64,000 nt of DNA from NCBI GenBank assembly GCA_041071465.1, contig CP163498.1, positions 62,001 to 126,000 of the forward strand, given 5' to 3'. The DNA is from Pseudomonas putida. GTDB lineage: Bacteria; Pseudomonadota; Gammaproteobacteria; Pseudomonadales; Pseudomonadaceae. Both the position numbers and the translations under genes were made by a program. Below, in pieces: positions 52,895-62,788 of this stretch; position 1 is the stretch's first letter, and every line of letters starts with the position of its first letter. Under the pieces are notes generated by a model, which ran no database searches, had not been told where the DNA came from, and saw only the letters and a list, made by a program, of their open reading frames with translations.

Positions 52895-53749
52895 TCAAGC
52901 AAAGCCAAAGAAGCGATTGATACAGTCTGCGACAAGGGCCGCGCCCTGCTCATCGTTCAGGTGCAGGTGATGGCCGCCGGGCAGCGTCACCTGCTCAAAG
53001 GGTAGCTGCTCCAGTAGCGCCGTGTGGCGCGCCAGCATGCCGTCGGCAGCCACCAGCAACTGCGCCGGGCAGCTCACCCGACGCACATGGGCCATGGCCT
53101 GTGCTTCACTCAGGCGCACCGGTGATGGCAGTGTCAGGCGGCTGTCGCTACGCCAGCTGTAGCCACCGGGCACCGGCATAAGGCCACGCTGGGCCAGCAG
53201 CTCGGCCGCCTCACGGCTGACCGCGACCATGCCTTTCATCCGGGCATGCACACCATCCTCCAGTGTCGCGTACACCGACTTGCGCTTGCCATCCAGCCGC
53301 AACTGGGCCTGCAGTGCCATCCCCAAGCGCTCGCCTGCATCCTGCTCGGCGCCGGTCGGGGGGATGACACCGTCGATCAACGCCAGGTGGCTGACCCGGT
53401 CGGGCAAGGCACCGGCCAGTTGTACCGAAATGATTGCGCCAAGCGAATGGCCCAGCAGGGCGAAACGCTGCCAACCCAACTGCTCGGCAACGCGCAGCAC
53501 ATCATGGGCATAGTCGGCCAGGGCGTAACCGGCGCCAAGCGGGCGGTGCTCCGAGTAACCGTGCCCGGCCAGGTCCAGGGCGACGATGCGCAGCCCTTTC
53601 AGTCGCGGCGCCAGGCGGGCGAAGCTATTGGCGTTGTCCAACCAGCCATGCAAGGCAATCACTGGCAGCCCGTCTTCAGGGCCGAACAAGTGCGCAGCCA
53701 GTTCGATATGGCCCAGGCTCAGGCGGATTTCCTCGACCTGCGCGCTCAT
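52895..53749 (-). CDS. Alpha/beta hydrolase
   Basis: A 284-residue cytoplasmic hydrolase. The oxyanion region is in VIALHGWLDNANSF, the nucleophile elbow is GHSLGA (FALLGHSLGAIIS), and the late histidine is in LPGGHHLHL. The cap region is moderately long. No signal peptide is seen. Its start overlaps the stop of the next upstream hydrolase gene, with which it forms a pair. Substrate unknown. Confidence 0.88.
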   Translation of the reverse strand: MSAQVEEIRLSLGHIELAAHLFGPEDGLPVIALHGWLDNANSFARLAPRLKGLRIVALDLAGHGYSEHRPLGAGYALADYAHDVLRVAEQLGWQRFALLGHSLGAIISVQLAGALPDRVSHLALIDGVIPPTGAEQDAGERLGMALQAQLRLDGKRKSVYATLEDGVHARMKGMVAVSREAAELLAQRGLMPVPGGYSWRSDSRLTLPSPVRLSEAQAMAHVRRVSCPAQLLVAADGMLARHTALLEQLPFEQVTLPGGHHLHLNDEQGAALVADCINRFFGFA

Positions 53750-54513
53750 GCCTGGCTCCAGCGGTCGAACAGCCCCTTGATCAGGCTGGCGGTGTCGGCC
53801 GGGCGCTCCAGCGGGAACATGTGCCCACCCGGTACGCTGTGGTATTCACCTTTGAGCATGCCGCGCACTGCCAGGGTATGGTGGCGGCGAATGACATTGC
53901 TACGGTCGCCACGCACCATGGCCAGCGGCACCTGCAACTGCCGTGCGGGGGCTGGGCTGGTATGAGGGATGCTGCGGTAGATGCTGATTTCCGTAGCCGG
54001 GTCGAAGCGCAACTGCAGGCCGTGCTCTACATAAGCGTCGAGGCAGTCGGGATCGAAATGGCGGAACAGTGACTTGCCGGCGAAATAGTCCCGGGCGCTG
54101 TCACGGTCCTTGAAGGTTTCGCGGCGCCCCAAGGTGCGCCCGGCGGGGGTGATTCGGTCGATGAAGCCCAAGCGCTTGGCAGTGCGCAGCAGCCACTGGT
54201 CGGCACGGGTGAGCACGGGGGAATCGAGCATCACCACCCCACGGTAGTACTCGGGGCAGCGCAAGGCGGCGTGCAGGTGCAGCACCCCACCCAGCGAATG
54301 GCCGACGCCCCAGATGGGCTGATCCTGTTGCGCCAGGTGATGCAACAGCTCATCGACCAGGCTTTGCCAGTTTTCGTCCACCGGAAAACGAGGATCATGC
54401 GCGTGCTGGGCCAGGTGCTGCACCTGATAGTCCGGCGCCAGCGCTGCGAACAGCTTGCCGTAGGTGGCCGAGGGGAAACCATTGGCATGGGCGAAGAAGA
54501 TCTGCTGCGACAT
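53746..54513 (-). CDS. Alpha/beta hydrolase (second of a pair)
   Basis: A 255-residue hydrolase with GHSLGG (PIWGVGHSLGGVLH) as nucleophile elbow, FFAHANGFPSATYGKL as the oxyanion region and VPGGHMFPLERP with the histidine. I use the internal ATG at 54513 because it gives the usual N-terminus (MSQQIFFAHANG); the ribosome site is weak (GGACC), and a frame from 54588 would add 25 residues that look non-conserved. The stop overlaps the start of the other hydrolase. Confidence 0.85.
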   Translation of the reverse strand: MSQQIFFAHANGFPSATYGKLFAALAPDYQVQHLAQHAHDPRFPVDENWQSLVDELLHHLAQQDQPIWGVGHSLGGVLHLHAALRCPEYYRGVVMLDSPVLTRADQWLLRTAKRLGFIDRITPAGRTLGRRETFKDRDSARDYFAGKSLFRHFDPDCLDAYVEHGLQLRFDPATEISIYRSIPHTSPAPARQLQVPLAMVRGDRSNVIRRHHTLAVRGMLKGEYHSVPGGHMFPLERPADTASLIKGLFDRWSQA

Positions 54514-54605
54514 GGCGCCAGGTCCGCACGGGAGTGATGGCCTATTGTCGGCATCCCGGTGCGGTTCGGCAATGTCCGTAAAGGTCATCGGCGAGGGCTA
54601 TCAGG

Positions 54606-54992
54606 TCATGCCGAGCGGTCGAAGCTGCTCAGCGAACGGCGCAGGCAGGCTTGCATGTAGGCCAGTTGGCTCTCCAGCGCTTCGCGGGCCAGGCGCTGGT
54701 CGTGATAGTCCAGTTGCAGCCGGCGCAAGGCCAGGCAACTGGTTTGCAACAGGTGGGAGACACGTATGCAGGCGTCCTGCAGGGCGCGCAGGTCCAGCTC
54801 GCTTTGCTGCCTGACAGCAGGTTCCAGTTCGAGGTTGCCGTTTACCGTGTGCATCAGGTGGTAAAGCTTGGCGTCGGCCGATTCGCGCAGCAGGCTGTAT
54901 TGCGCGAAATCCAGCGAAGTACCCTGATCAACCTGGTCTATGGTGGGTTGCAGGTCCAGGGAGCTCAATAGCTCCCGCATCACACCGCTCAT
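54606..54992 (-). CDS. Conserved hypothetical protein, 128 aa
   Basis: Not recognised. The protein (MSGVMRELLSSLDLQ) is soluble and largely helical, with a leucine- and arginine-rich C-terminal half (LQTSCLALRRLQLDYHDQRL) that may form a coiled coil. No signal peptide. The ATG at 54992 has GGGAG upstream; the longer frame from 55094 lacks a ribosome site. It lies between the hydrolases and sixA in the same direction. Confidence 0.65.
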   Translation of the reverse strand: MSGVMRELLSSLDLQPTIDQVDQGTSLDFAQYSLLRESADAKLYHLMHTVNGNLELEPAVRQQSELDLRALQDACIRVSHLLQTSCLALRRLQLDYHDQRLAREALESQLAYMQACLRRSLSSFDRSA

Positions 54993-55109
54993 TCGCTGCT
55001 CCCTGCCTGATTGACTTTGAGCAACGCTAGCAAGAGGCCATAAAGCGCGGCAACTGGCAAAAATACCAGTTGCCTTCTTGATGGCCAGGGCCACCGTGCA
55101 ACACCAAGC

Positions 55110-55568
55110 TCAACCCGGTGAGCTGATCACCCGAAGCGTCATGAGCCCTGCCAGTGGCCAATCCCCTTCCAGCTCCGCCAGGCTGGCAGTGCTCATGGCT
55201 GCCGGCTGCTGCTTGTGACCATGCTCCAGCACTCCGACCAAGGTGCCCACCAACGGCTGGTGGCTGACCAGCAGTACATGCTCAAGCCCCAGGCGTTCGA
55301 GCTCGCCGATGACCTGCTGCACATCACTCTCGGGCGTCAGCCAAGGCACGGTGCGCACCGGCTCGGCGAAGCCCAGGGTGTCATGCACCAGCACCGCCGT
55401 CTGCTGTGCGCGCACGTAAGGGCTGGCGATGATGGCCTGCAACGGTTGCCCCAGCAGGCGAGCGGCGCTGTGCAGCACCTGCTCGCGGCCATGGGCGGTC
55501 AGCCGGCGCTCGGCATCGGTATTGGCCCGTGGCTCCGCTTCCCCGTGGCGCAGCACCCACAGTTTCAC
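55110..55568 (-). CDS. sixA: Phosphohistidine phosphatase SixA
   Basis: Removes phosphate from histidine-containing phosphotransfer domains. The 152-residue protein has the histidine-phosphatase motif LWVLRHGEAEPRAN at the start, a middle SPYVRAQQTA arginine site and a late VLLVSHQPLVG. It overlaps the stop of nothing but follows directly from the DUF4389 gene, whose frame ends at 55565 (ATGA overlap). The presence of a hybrid kinase nearby, which needs an HPt partner, is suggestive but not proof of a link. Confidence 0.9.
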   Translation of the reverse strand: MKLWVLRHGEAEPRANTDAERRLTAHGREQVLHSAARLLGQPLQAIIASPYVRAQQTAVLVHDTLGFAEPVRTVPWLTPESDVQQVIGELERLGLEHVLLVSHQPLVGTLVGVLEHGHKQQPAAMSTASLAELEGDWPLAGLMTLRVISSPG

Positions 55569-55912
55569 AGCTTGGGTTCCTCGTCACGCACCGGGTGTGG
55601 GGCCGGGGCCACGGCATGGGCGGCTTCACCTTCGGGCGCACGCGGGGCCGGCCAGTCCGCGAACGGCCAGGGCTTCTGGTCGCTGTGGAAGCTGCCAAAA
55701 CGGCCGATTTGCGCCAGGTACTGGCTCAAGCTATCGCCGAAGTTCATCAGGCTGGCACTGGGCGCGCCGTACACCAGACGGTAGATCAGCTGGACCAGCA
55801 CCAGGCCACCCAGCAGCAGTTCGGCCAGTTGCCAGACCACCAGGAACACCAGCATCCACAGGACCCGCAGGATGATCGACTCGCGCTGGGCGCGTTCGGG
55901 CGTATCGTTCAT
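55565..55912 (-). CDS. DUF4389 domain-containing membrane protein
   Basis: A 115-residue protein with one or two hydrophobic segments (ILRVLWMLVFLVVWQLAELL and the following LVLVQLIYRLVYG) and a proline-rich cytoplasmic tail, fitting the DUF4389 family. It is between gpsA and sixA with an overlapping end, so co-translation with sixA is likely. Function unknown. Confidence 0.8.
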   Translation of the reverse strand: MNDTPERAQRESIILRVLWMLVFLVVWQLAELLLGGLVLVQLIYRLVYGAPSASLMNFGDSLSQYLAQIGRFGSFHSDQKPWPFADWPAPRAPEGEAAHAVAPAPHPVRDEEPKL

Positions 55913-55948
55913 GTGTTGCTCCTTGCTTGTGTCAGAGCCACCAAGGGC

Positions 55949-56974
55949 TCAGTTGAAACCGCTGATGGAAATGAAGTCGACATCGGTTTTGGGCTCGGCA
56001 CGCATCAGGTGCTCGATCACTTGGTTCAAGGTGCGCCCTTCGAACAGAATGGCATGCAGGCCAGCCACCAGCGGCATGTACACCTGCACTTCCTGAGCCT
56101 TGGCCTTGAGCACCTTGAGCGTGTTGACCCCTTCGGCCACTTCGCCCAGGCGGTTGACCGCCTCTTCCAGGCTGTGCCCCTCGCCCAGCGCGTAGCCAAC
56201 CTGATAGTTGCGGCTCTTGGGCGAGGAGCAGGTGACGATCAGGTCACCGACACCGGCCAGGCCGAGGAAGGTCATGGGGTTGGCACCTTGGCTGACAGCA
56301 AAGCGCGTCATTTCAGCCAAGGCCCGGGTAATCAGCATGCTCTTGGTGTTCTCGCCCATCCCCAAGGCCACGGCCATGCCGGCAATGATCGCGTAGACGT
56401 TCTTCAGCGCCCCGCCCAGTTCGACGCCAAAACGGTCGGCACTGGCGTAGACGCGGAAGGTACGCCCGTGCAGCACGGCCTGCACCTGCTGGCACAGCTT
56501 TTCGTCTTCACTGGCCACCACTGTGGCAGTCAGTGCGTGTTCGGCGATCTCGCGCGCCAGGTTGGGCCCCGACAACACGCCAATACGCGCCTGGGGGGCG
56601 ATTTCTTCAAGTATCTGGCTCATCAGTTTGAAGCTTTGCGCTTCGATGCCTTTGGTCAGGCTGACCAGGCCCTTGCCGCGCAGCAACTCGGCATGCGGTG
56701 CCAGCACGCTGCGCAACGCGCTCGATGGCAGGGCCACGAAGACCAACTCGCTGGCCTGCAGGGTAGCGAGCAGGTCGTTGACCGGTTCGACGCCATCGTG
56801 CAGGCGGATGCCCTTGAGGTAGCGCGGATTCTCGCGATTGACGCGCATGGCCTCGGCCTGCGCCGGGTCGCGCATCCATTGGCGCACTGGCACACCGTTT
56901 TCCGCCAGCAGGTTCGCCACGGCGGTGCCGAAGCTGCCGCCTCCCAGAACTGCAACAGGTTGCTGTTCAGTCAT
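55949..56974 (-). CDS. gpsA: Glycerol-3-phosphate dehydrogenase [NAD(P)+]
   Basis: Makes sn-glycerol 3-phosphate from dihydroxyacetone phosphate for phospholipid synthesis. The 341-residue protein shows the nucleotide motif [16 protein letters not shown], the catalytic lysine region in SLTKGIEAQ, and [15 protein letters not shown] with the second conserved lysine. I chose the ATG at 56974 (MTEQQPV) over the TTG two codons earlier. It is divergent from the TonB-dependent receptor. Confidence 0.96.
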   Translation of the reverse strand: MTEQQPVAVLGGGSFGTAVANLLAENGVPVRQWMRDPAQAEAMRVNRENPRYLKGIRLHDGVEPVNDLLATLQASELVFVALPSSALRSVLAPHAELLRGKGLVSLTKGIEAQSFKLMSQILEEIAPQARIGVLSGPNLAREIAEHALTATVVASEDEKLCQQVQAVLHGRTFRVYASADRFGVELGGALKNVYAIIAGMAVALGMGENTKSMLITRALAEMTRFAVSQGANPMTFLGLAGVGDLIVTCSSPKSRNYQVGYALGEGHSLEEAVNRLGEVAEGVNTLKVLKAKAQEVQVYMPLVAGLHAILFEGRTLNQVIEHLMRAEPKTDVDFISISGFN

Positions 56975-57089
56975 ATCCAATCCGTTAAAGCCAAAAGTTA
57001 AGTGGCGACCCCGCCATTATACGGCTCGCCTGCTACAGAACCAGTACAGGTAACCCAGATCACTGGCAAATACGCCAAGGTCAGTTACC

Positions 57090-59237
57090 ATGCCTGTTTC
57101 AACTCTGATACAAGGCTGCTCCGTGTTCCCTGGCACGCCCCCGTACCCGCGCCTGCTCATACTGACTGCCCTGCTCGGTGGCCCAGCCGTGGCCGACGAC
57201 CTGTTCATCGACACGTCCGACCTGCCACAGGTTCTGACCGCCACACGCCTGAAACAATCCCCGGCGGCGGTCCCGGGCAGCATGACGGTCCTCGACAGCG
57301 AGCTGATCCGCGCCAGCGGTGCCCGTGACATCCCTGAGCTGCTGCGCCTGGTACCCGGCATGATGATCGGCTACGGTGCCGGCAACCAGCCCACGGTCAA
57401 CTACCACGGCAGCAACGTCAACGACGCACGCCGCATGCAGGTTTTGATCGATGGCCGCTCGGTGTACCGCGCAGGCCTGGCCACGGTTGACTGGAGCGAC
57501 ATTCCCCTGGCCATGGAGGATATCGAGCGCATCGAGGTGTTCCGCGGCCCAAACACCGTCAGCTACGGCGCCAACGCCCTGATGGCGGTGGTGAACATCC
57601 TCACCCGCAACCCCGCCGACAGCCATGGCACGCGGCTGAAGGTGACCCGCGGCCAGGATGGCATCAACGATTTCTACGCCAGCCACGGCTTTGGCTGGGA
57701 CGGCGGTGACATGCGCCTGTCGGTGTCGGGCCAGCAAGACGACGGCTTCGATGAAAACCAGTTCGGCCAGGACTACCGCGACAGCCGCCGCCTGACCCGC
57801 TTCAACCTCAGTGCCAGCCACAACCTGGCGGTTGACCAGACCCTGGAATGGCAACTGGCGGCAAAGGAAGGTAGCAACCAGCGGCCTTATACCTATCAGC
57901 CGGTGTTCGCCAAGTACGAGGCAGGCAACAACGCAGACGTCAATGCCAAGGACTATGCCGGCTCGTTGCGCTGGACCAAGGATTTCAGTTCCGAGCACAG
58001 CCTCTATATTCAGGGTTCGGCGCAGCATTTCGATCGCCAGCAGGTATGGCGCGCCTGTGATGCCCTAGAATCGTTCAGCGCCGAACTGACCCAGCTCTGG
58101 CAAATGAACCCCGACTTTGCCGAAAAAGTAGCGCGCGGTGTCGCCCTGGGCGACCTGCCAACGACCAGCGACCCGGTGTTGAGTGCCCTCTCGAACAAAG
58201 TGCAGGAGCAATGGAAGGCCGGCGGCAACCAGCCGGTCTGCGGCGATGTCGACCAGAGCACCCGCGAAACCCGCTACGACCTGGAGATCCAGGATACCCT
58301 GAGCCTGACCGACAGCCTTCGCCTGCTCAGTGGCATGAACTACCGCTATGACCGTGCCGACTCGCAGACCTACTTCAACGGCAGCCTCGACGACCAGACC
58401 TGGCGCCTGTTCGGCCAGCTGGAGTGGCGCGCCGACGAGCACTGGATCCTTCAGGGCGGGGCCATGTTCGAAGACTCGCGCCTGTCTGGCAGCTCGCTGA
58501 CGCCACGTGTCGCGGTCAACTACCTGATCACCCCACGCCATGGCCTGCGTGCGGTGTATTCCGAGGCAGTGCGCTCGCCCGACATGTTCGAGAACAACGT
58601 CAACTGGAGCTACACGGTCAAGAACCTCAGCACCAACGCGTTCGGCCAGCAGCACGGTGAATACTTCGTCAAGACCCGTGGCCCCGGCGACCTCGACCAG
58701 GAACGCATGCGCTCGCGCGAGCTGGGCTACAACGGCTTTTTCAGCGACATTGGCTTGAACATGGATGTGAAGCTGTTCTACGACGAGATCACCGGCATGA
58801 TCAGTGAACCGCTGAAGAACAACCAGTACATCGCCAGCAACGCCAACAAGGCCCGGTTCAGCGGCAGCGAGGCACAATTGGATTGGCGCCCGACCCTGCG
58901 CGACCGCCTGCGCCTGACTTACGCCTACGTCGATGCCTGGGCCAGCAACCCCGACGACCGCCGCCTCAGCGCCCACAACAGCGGCTCGGCCGGGTGGATG
59001 CGCGAATGGGGTGCCGGCTGGTCGAGTGCACTGTTCTACTACGGCGACGATGCTCTCAACCAGTACCGCTATGAACGCCTGGACCTACGCCTGGCCAAGC
59101 GCTTTCGAGTGGTTGGCAGCAACCTGGAGCTGGCAGCGCTGTGGCAGCAGCGCCTGGACGACGAGCCAACCACGGCAGTCCAGAACCGCTTCGACAGCCG
59201 CCACCGCCTGAGCGTCAGCGCGGAGCTGGAGTTCTGA
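57090..59237 (+). CDS. TonB-dependent outer-membrane receptor linked to a sensor module
   Basis: A 715-residue outer-membrane barrel. The signal peptide ends in LTALLGGPAVADD. The plug shows VLTATRLKQSPAAVPGSM, then VLIDGRSVYRAG and ERIEVFRGPNTVSYGANAL; the barrel ends in SRHRLSVSAELEF. The ATG at 57090 has AAGG upstream; a GTG at 57123 is an alternative start. The plug region resembles cobalamin/colicin-type receptors of the Cir/BtuB group. Its stop overlaps the next gene (TGATG), and that gene overlaps the hybrid kinase, so the three likely act together. The ligand is not known. Confidence 0.88.
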   Translation: MPVSTLIQGCSVFPGTPPYPRLLILTALLGGPAVADDLFIDTSDLPQVLTATRLKQSPAAVPGSMTVLDSELIRASGARDIPELLRLVPGMMIGYGAGNQPTVNYHGSNVNDARRMQVLIDGRSVYRAGLATVDWSDIPLAMEDIERIEVFRGPNTVSYGANALMAVVNILTRNPADSHGTRLKVTRGQDGINDFYASHGFGWDGGDMRLSVSGQQDDGFDENQFGQDYRDSRRLTRFNLSASHNLAVDQTLEWQLAAKEGSNQRPYTYQPVFAKYEAGNNADVNAKDYAGSLRWTKDFSSEHSLYIQGSAQHFDRQQVWRACDALESFSAELTQLWQMNPDFAEKVARGVALGDLPTTSDPVLSALSNKVQEQWKAGGNQPVCGDVDQSTRETRYDLEIQDTLSLTDSLRLLSGMNYRYDRADSQTYFNGSLDDQTWRLFGQLEWRADEHWILQGGAMFEDSRLSGSSLTPRVAVNYLITPRHGLRAVYSEAVRSPDMFENNVNWSYTVKNLSTNAFGQQHGEYFVKTRGPGDLDQERMRSRELGYNGFFSDIGLNMDVKLFYDEITGMISEPLKNNQYIASNANKARFSGSEAQLDWRPTLRDRLRLTYAYVDAWASNPDDRRLSAHNSGSAGWMREWGAGWSSALFYYGDDALNQYRYERLDLRLAKRFRVVGSNLELAALWQQRLDDEPTTAVQNRFDSRHRLSVSAELEF

Positions 59238-60126
59238 TGGCCCTGTTGCTGCGCCTGTTGCTGCTGTGCCTGTGGCCGCTGGGGCCACTGTCGGCCAGTG
59301 AAATCCTGCTGGTGGGGGCTGAGGACCAGCCCGGTATCCGCAGTTTCGTCGCCGCGCTGGAAAGCCGTCGGCCCCACGATCATGTGCATTTCCAGACCAC
59401 AGCCGACCTGCCGCGCCCGAGCAAGCTCAAAGCCGACCAGCGTTTGATCCTGCTCGACAGCTCCGCACTGGAGTGGCGGCTGGGCGAAACCGCCGGCCCA
59501 CCGGCCCTGGCCATGCGGGTCAGCCGGGTACAGGCTGAACAGCGCCTGGGAAAGTCGCGCCCCGCGTTTCTCACCTTGCTGTGGAGTGACGCGCCGTTGG
59601 GCCGGCAATTGCGCCTGACGCGCTACCTGCTGCCGCAGGCCCAGCGCATTGGGGTGTTGTACGGTGAGCACAGCAGTTTTCTGCTCGACGAGTTGCGCCA
59701 TGCCGCACGCCCCCTAGGCCTGGAGATCATCGCCCAGGACTGGTCCGACCCGCGTGACAGCCGGCCGCTGCAGCATCTGCTGGGTAGCAGCGATGTGCTG
59801 CTGGGCCTGGACGACCCAACCTGTACAACTCCAAGACCGCGAAGAACCTGCTGCTGAGCAGCTATGGTCGACAGATGGCCCTGATCGGGCCGAACGCCGG
59901 TTTTGTTCGCGCCGGCGCCCTGGCCAGCACCTACAGCGATCAGGACGACTGGCTGGCGGAGCTCGACCAGTTGCTCGATCAGCCGCCTGCGCGCTGGCCG
60001 CGCAGCCTGTACCCGACACGCTATGGCGTCAGTGGCAACCAGCAGGTGGCCCGCGCCCTGGGCCTTGAACCGATCGATCCGAACGCCGCCGCCAAGGCCC
60101 TGGCCGCAGGAGACCCCACCCCATGA
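59237..60126 (+). CDS. Periplasmic ABC-type substrate-binding-like protein, frameshifted by a one-base deletion
   Basis: Exported protein resembling the ABC substrate-binding family that has no cognate permease here. The signal peptide is [18 protein letters not shown]. The frame reads to [11 protein letters not shown], then slips at 59815-59817, where CCC should be CCCC; the rest ([19 protein letters not shown] onward) continues to 60126. The repaired product is 296 residues. It begins on the stop of the receptor gene and overlaps the kinase start (ATGA). A role in sensing the receptor's ligand is likely but inferred. Confidence 0.8.
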
Positions 60127-62054
60127 CCAAGCGCTTGAGCTGGGACATTCATACCCGCACCCAGATCATCAGCCTCGGCCCTGCCCTGCTGCTGACCTTG
60201 CTGTTGATCAGCTTCTTTACCTTCGTGCGTATCCAGGACCTGCGCCAGGAACTCAACCACACCGGGCAACTGATCGCCAACCAGTTGGCACCGGCGTCGG
60301 AGTACGGGGTGATTTCGGGCAACAACGAAGTACTTGAAGGGCTGATGCGCGCCACCCTCAGCATCCCGCATGTGCGTTTTCTGGAAGTGCAGGACAGCCG
60401 CAACCACATCCTCGTGTACGTGGAGCAGTCCGACGAAAGCGCCAACCGCGCACAACAGGTAGAAGTGTTCCAGGCGCCCATCCGCCTGCAACAGATCCGC
60501 CTGGACAACGATTTCCTGCAACAGGGCAAGGCCACCACCCCGGCCATTGGTGACGACTACCTGGGCCGGGTGATAGTCGGCATGTCCGATGATGCCTTCA
60601 GCCAGCGGCAACAGGAAATCGTGATCAAGGCCGGGATCCTTGCACTGTTCGCCCTGCTGTTCACCTTTTTGCTGGCTCGCCGCCTGGCCCTGAGCCTGGC
60701 CAAGCCGATCAGCGACATGGGGCATGCGGTCAAGGCCATTCAGCAGGGCGAGTACAACACCCCCTTGCCGGTGGTGGACGACAGCGAACTGGGCCACCTG
60801 GCGCGTCACATCAACAACCTGGCCAGCGCCCTGGAACAGGCCAGCGATGAACAGAAGCAGGCCATTGCCGAATTGATCCAGGCTCGCGAGGAGGCTGAAC
60901 AGGCCAACCGCGCGAAATCGGACTTCCTGGCCATGATGAGCCATGAGCTGCGCACACCGATGAATGGCGTGCTAGGCATGCTGCAGTTGCTGGAAACCAC
61001 ACCGCTGAGCAGCGAGCAGGCCGATTACACGGCAGTGGCCAGCGAGTCCACCGGGCATTTGCTGAAGGTCATCAACGACATCCTCGACTTTTCGCGTATC
61101 GAGCGCGCCGCGCTGCAACTGGAGCACATCGACTTCAATCTCGGCGAGTTGATCACCAGCAGTGTCCAGTCGTTCCAGCACAGCGCCCAGCAGCGCGGCC
61201 TGGGCCTGCACCTGCAACTGCCGGCCGGCTTCGAGCAACTGCAGGTGAACGGCGACCCCACGCGCATCCGCCAAATCCTGCTGAACCTGATAGGCAACGC
61301 CCTGAAATTCACAGAACGCGGGCAGGTACAGGTCGAAGCACGTTGGCAGGTACTCGATCGGCAACTGATCTGGCTGACCTGCAGCGTGCGCGACACCGGC
61401 ATCGGCATCGACAGCGACCGCCTGGAAATGATGTTCATCGCTTTCCAGCAGGCCGACAGCTCGATTTCCCGCCGTTATGGCGGCACCGGGCTGGGGCTTT
61501 CGATCGCCCGCACCTTGGCCGAGCGCATGGGCGGCAAGCTGCGCGGTGAAAGCCGTGAGGGCCTGGGGTCGACTTTCACCCTGGAAATGCCACTGGCCCT
61601 CGCCACCCCTGCCCCCGTCCCACTGAAGCCGCCCACCACTGCGCCAACGATAGTGCCCGACAATGATCAGGTACTGCTGGTAGAGGACAACCCGGTCAAC
61701 CAAAGCGTCATCGAGGCCATGCTGCGCAGCCTGGGGCTTGTGGTATGCACGGCCGAGGATGGCCTTGAGGCGGTCGACCTGGTTGGCCAGCAGCGCTTCG
61801 CCGCCGTGCTGATGGATTGCCGCCTGCCACACCTGGACGGCTATGAAGCCACCCGGCGCATCCGCCAGTTGCCCAACGGCGCCGGGCTACCGATCATCGC
61901 CCTGACCGCCAACGCCTTGCAGGGCGACCGCGAGCGTTGCATGGCCGCTGGCATGGACGACTACCTGAGCAAACCCTTGCGCCGCACCGAACTGCAGCGG
62001 GTGCTGCAGCGCTGGTTACCCGGTCGGACAACCGCGACTGGCGATAAATGCTAA
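60123..62054 (+). CDS. Hybrid sensor histidine kinase/response regulator (PA1611-like)
   Basis: A 643-residue membrane kinase. Two membrane segments (about residues 15-35 and 161-182) enclose a periplasmic sensor of about 125 residues, followed by HAMP, a HisKA domain with H274 in [15 protein letters not shown], an ATPase domain ([20 protein letters not shown]) and a C-terminal receiver with the phospho-acceptor aspartate D565 in [12 protein letters not shown]. There is no HPt domain, so it must pass phosphate to a separate HPt protein. Position just before fabA-fabB matches P. aeruginosa PA1611, which is known to interact with RetS and signal through HptB; orthology is inferred from position and layout. 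Confidence 0.9.
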   Translation: MTKRLSWDIHTRTQIISLGPALLLTLLLISFFTFVRIQDLRQELNHTGQLIANQLAPASEYGVISGNNEVLEGLMRATLSIPHVRFLEVQDSRNHILVYVEQSDESANRAQQVEVFQAPIRLQQIRLDNDFLQQGKATTPAIGDDYLGRVIVGMSDDAFSQRQQEIVIKAGILALFALLFTFLLARRLALSLAKPISDMGHAVKAIQQGEYNTPLPVVDDSELGHLARHINNLASALEQASDEQKQAIAELIQAREEAEQANRAKSDFLAMMSHELRTPMNGVLGMLQLLETTPLSSEQADYTAVASESTGHLLKVINDILDFSRIERAALQLEHIDFNLGELITSSVQSFQHSAQQRGLGLHLQLPAGFEQLQVNGDPTRIRQILLNLIGNALKFTERGQVQVEARWQVLDRQLIWLTCSVRDTGIGIDSDRLEMMFIAFQQADSSISRRYGGTGLGLSIARTLAERMGGKLRGESREGLGSTFTLEMPLALATPAPVPLKPPTTAPTIVPDNDQVLLVEDNPVNQSVIEAMLRSLGLVVCTAEDGLEAVDLVGQQRFAAVLMDCRLPHLDGYEATRRIRQLPNGAGLPIIALTANALQGDRERCMAAGMDDYLSKPLRRTELQRVLQRWLPGRTTATGDKC

Positions 62055-62229
62055 AGTGCGGCAGTCTTAAACACTGGACAGGACCTTCATCGGACCTGAA
62101 AATAGACGTTTCAGTGCACACCTGTACTTCTTTCGGCAGGTGCGCTGTGACTTTCACCACAACGCAATAGTCTACCTGTAGGCTGCCGTCTCGAAGCCAT
62201 TGGTTTTCGGGCCGGCCGGGAAGATTCAT

Positions 62230-62244
62230 CCCCTGCCACAGGGG
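62230..62244 (+). promoter_or_regulatory. Small hairpin in the fabA leader
   Basis: CCCCTG-CCA-CAGGGG lies just before the strong ribosome site GAGGAG (62251-62256) of fabA in the 207-base gap 62055-62261. It may regulate translation; the rest of the gap has no recognised gene, and I cannot place a promoter or FabR/DesT-type site with confidence. Confidence 0.35.
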
Positions 62245-62261
62245 GTTATTGAGGAGCTCGC

Positions 62262-62777
62262 ATGACCAAACAACACGCCTTTACTCGGGAAGACCTGCTG
62301 CGCTGCAGTCGCGGTGAGCTGTTCGGCCCAGGTAATGCGCAACTGCCCGCGCCGAACATGCTGATGGTCGATCGCATCACCCATATCAGCGAAGAAGGCG
62401 GCAAGTACGGCAAAGGTGAATTGGTCGCCGAGCTGGATATCACCCCGGACCTGTGGTTCTTCGCCTGCCATTTCGAAGGCGATCCGGTCATGCCGGGCTG
62501 CCTGGGCCTTGACGCCATGTGGCAGCTGGTCGGCTTCTTCCTGGGCTGGCAGGGTCTGCCAGGCCGTGGCCGCGCGCTGGGTTCGGGCGAAGTGAAGTTC
62601 TTTGGCCAGGTATTGCCTAGCGCCAAGAAAGTCACCTACAACATTCACATCAAGCGCGTCCTGAAGGGCAAGCTGAACATGGCCATCGCCGATGGCTCGG
62701 TCAGCGTCGACGGCCGCGAGATCTACACTGCCGAAGGCCTGCGGGTCGGCGTGTTCACCTCCACTGACAATTTCTAA
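62262..62777 (+). CDS. fabA: 3-hydroxydecanoyl-ACP dehydratase/isomerase
   Basis: Introduces the cis double bond for unsaturated fatty acids by dehydration and isomerisation of 3-hydroxydecanoyl-ACP. The 171-residue hot-dog-fold protein has the active-site histidine in [18 protein letters not shown] with the aspartate following in the same motif ([11 protein letters not shown]). It has an excellent ribosome site (GAGGAG) and is followed 11 bases later by fabB, the usual operon. Confidence 0.97.
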   Translation: MTKQHAFTREDLLRCSRGELFGPGNAQLPAPNMLMVDRITHISEEGGKYGKGELVAELDITPDLWFFACHFEGDPVMPGCLGLDAMWQLVGFFLGWQGLPGRGRALGSGEVKFFGQVLPSAKKVTYNIHIKRVLKGKLNMAIADGSVSVDGREIYTAEGLRVGVFTSTDNF

Positions 62778-62788
62778 GGGTTATTCGC

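Noticed and set aside
52895..54513. Alpha/beta hydrolase pair as a secondary-metabolite or defence cluster
   Set aside because: The two proteins are ordinary hydrolases, and the neighbours are core genes in a conserved Pseudomonas order; nothing suggests a specialised cluster.
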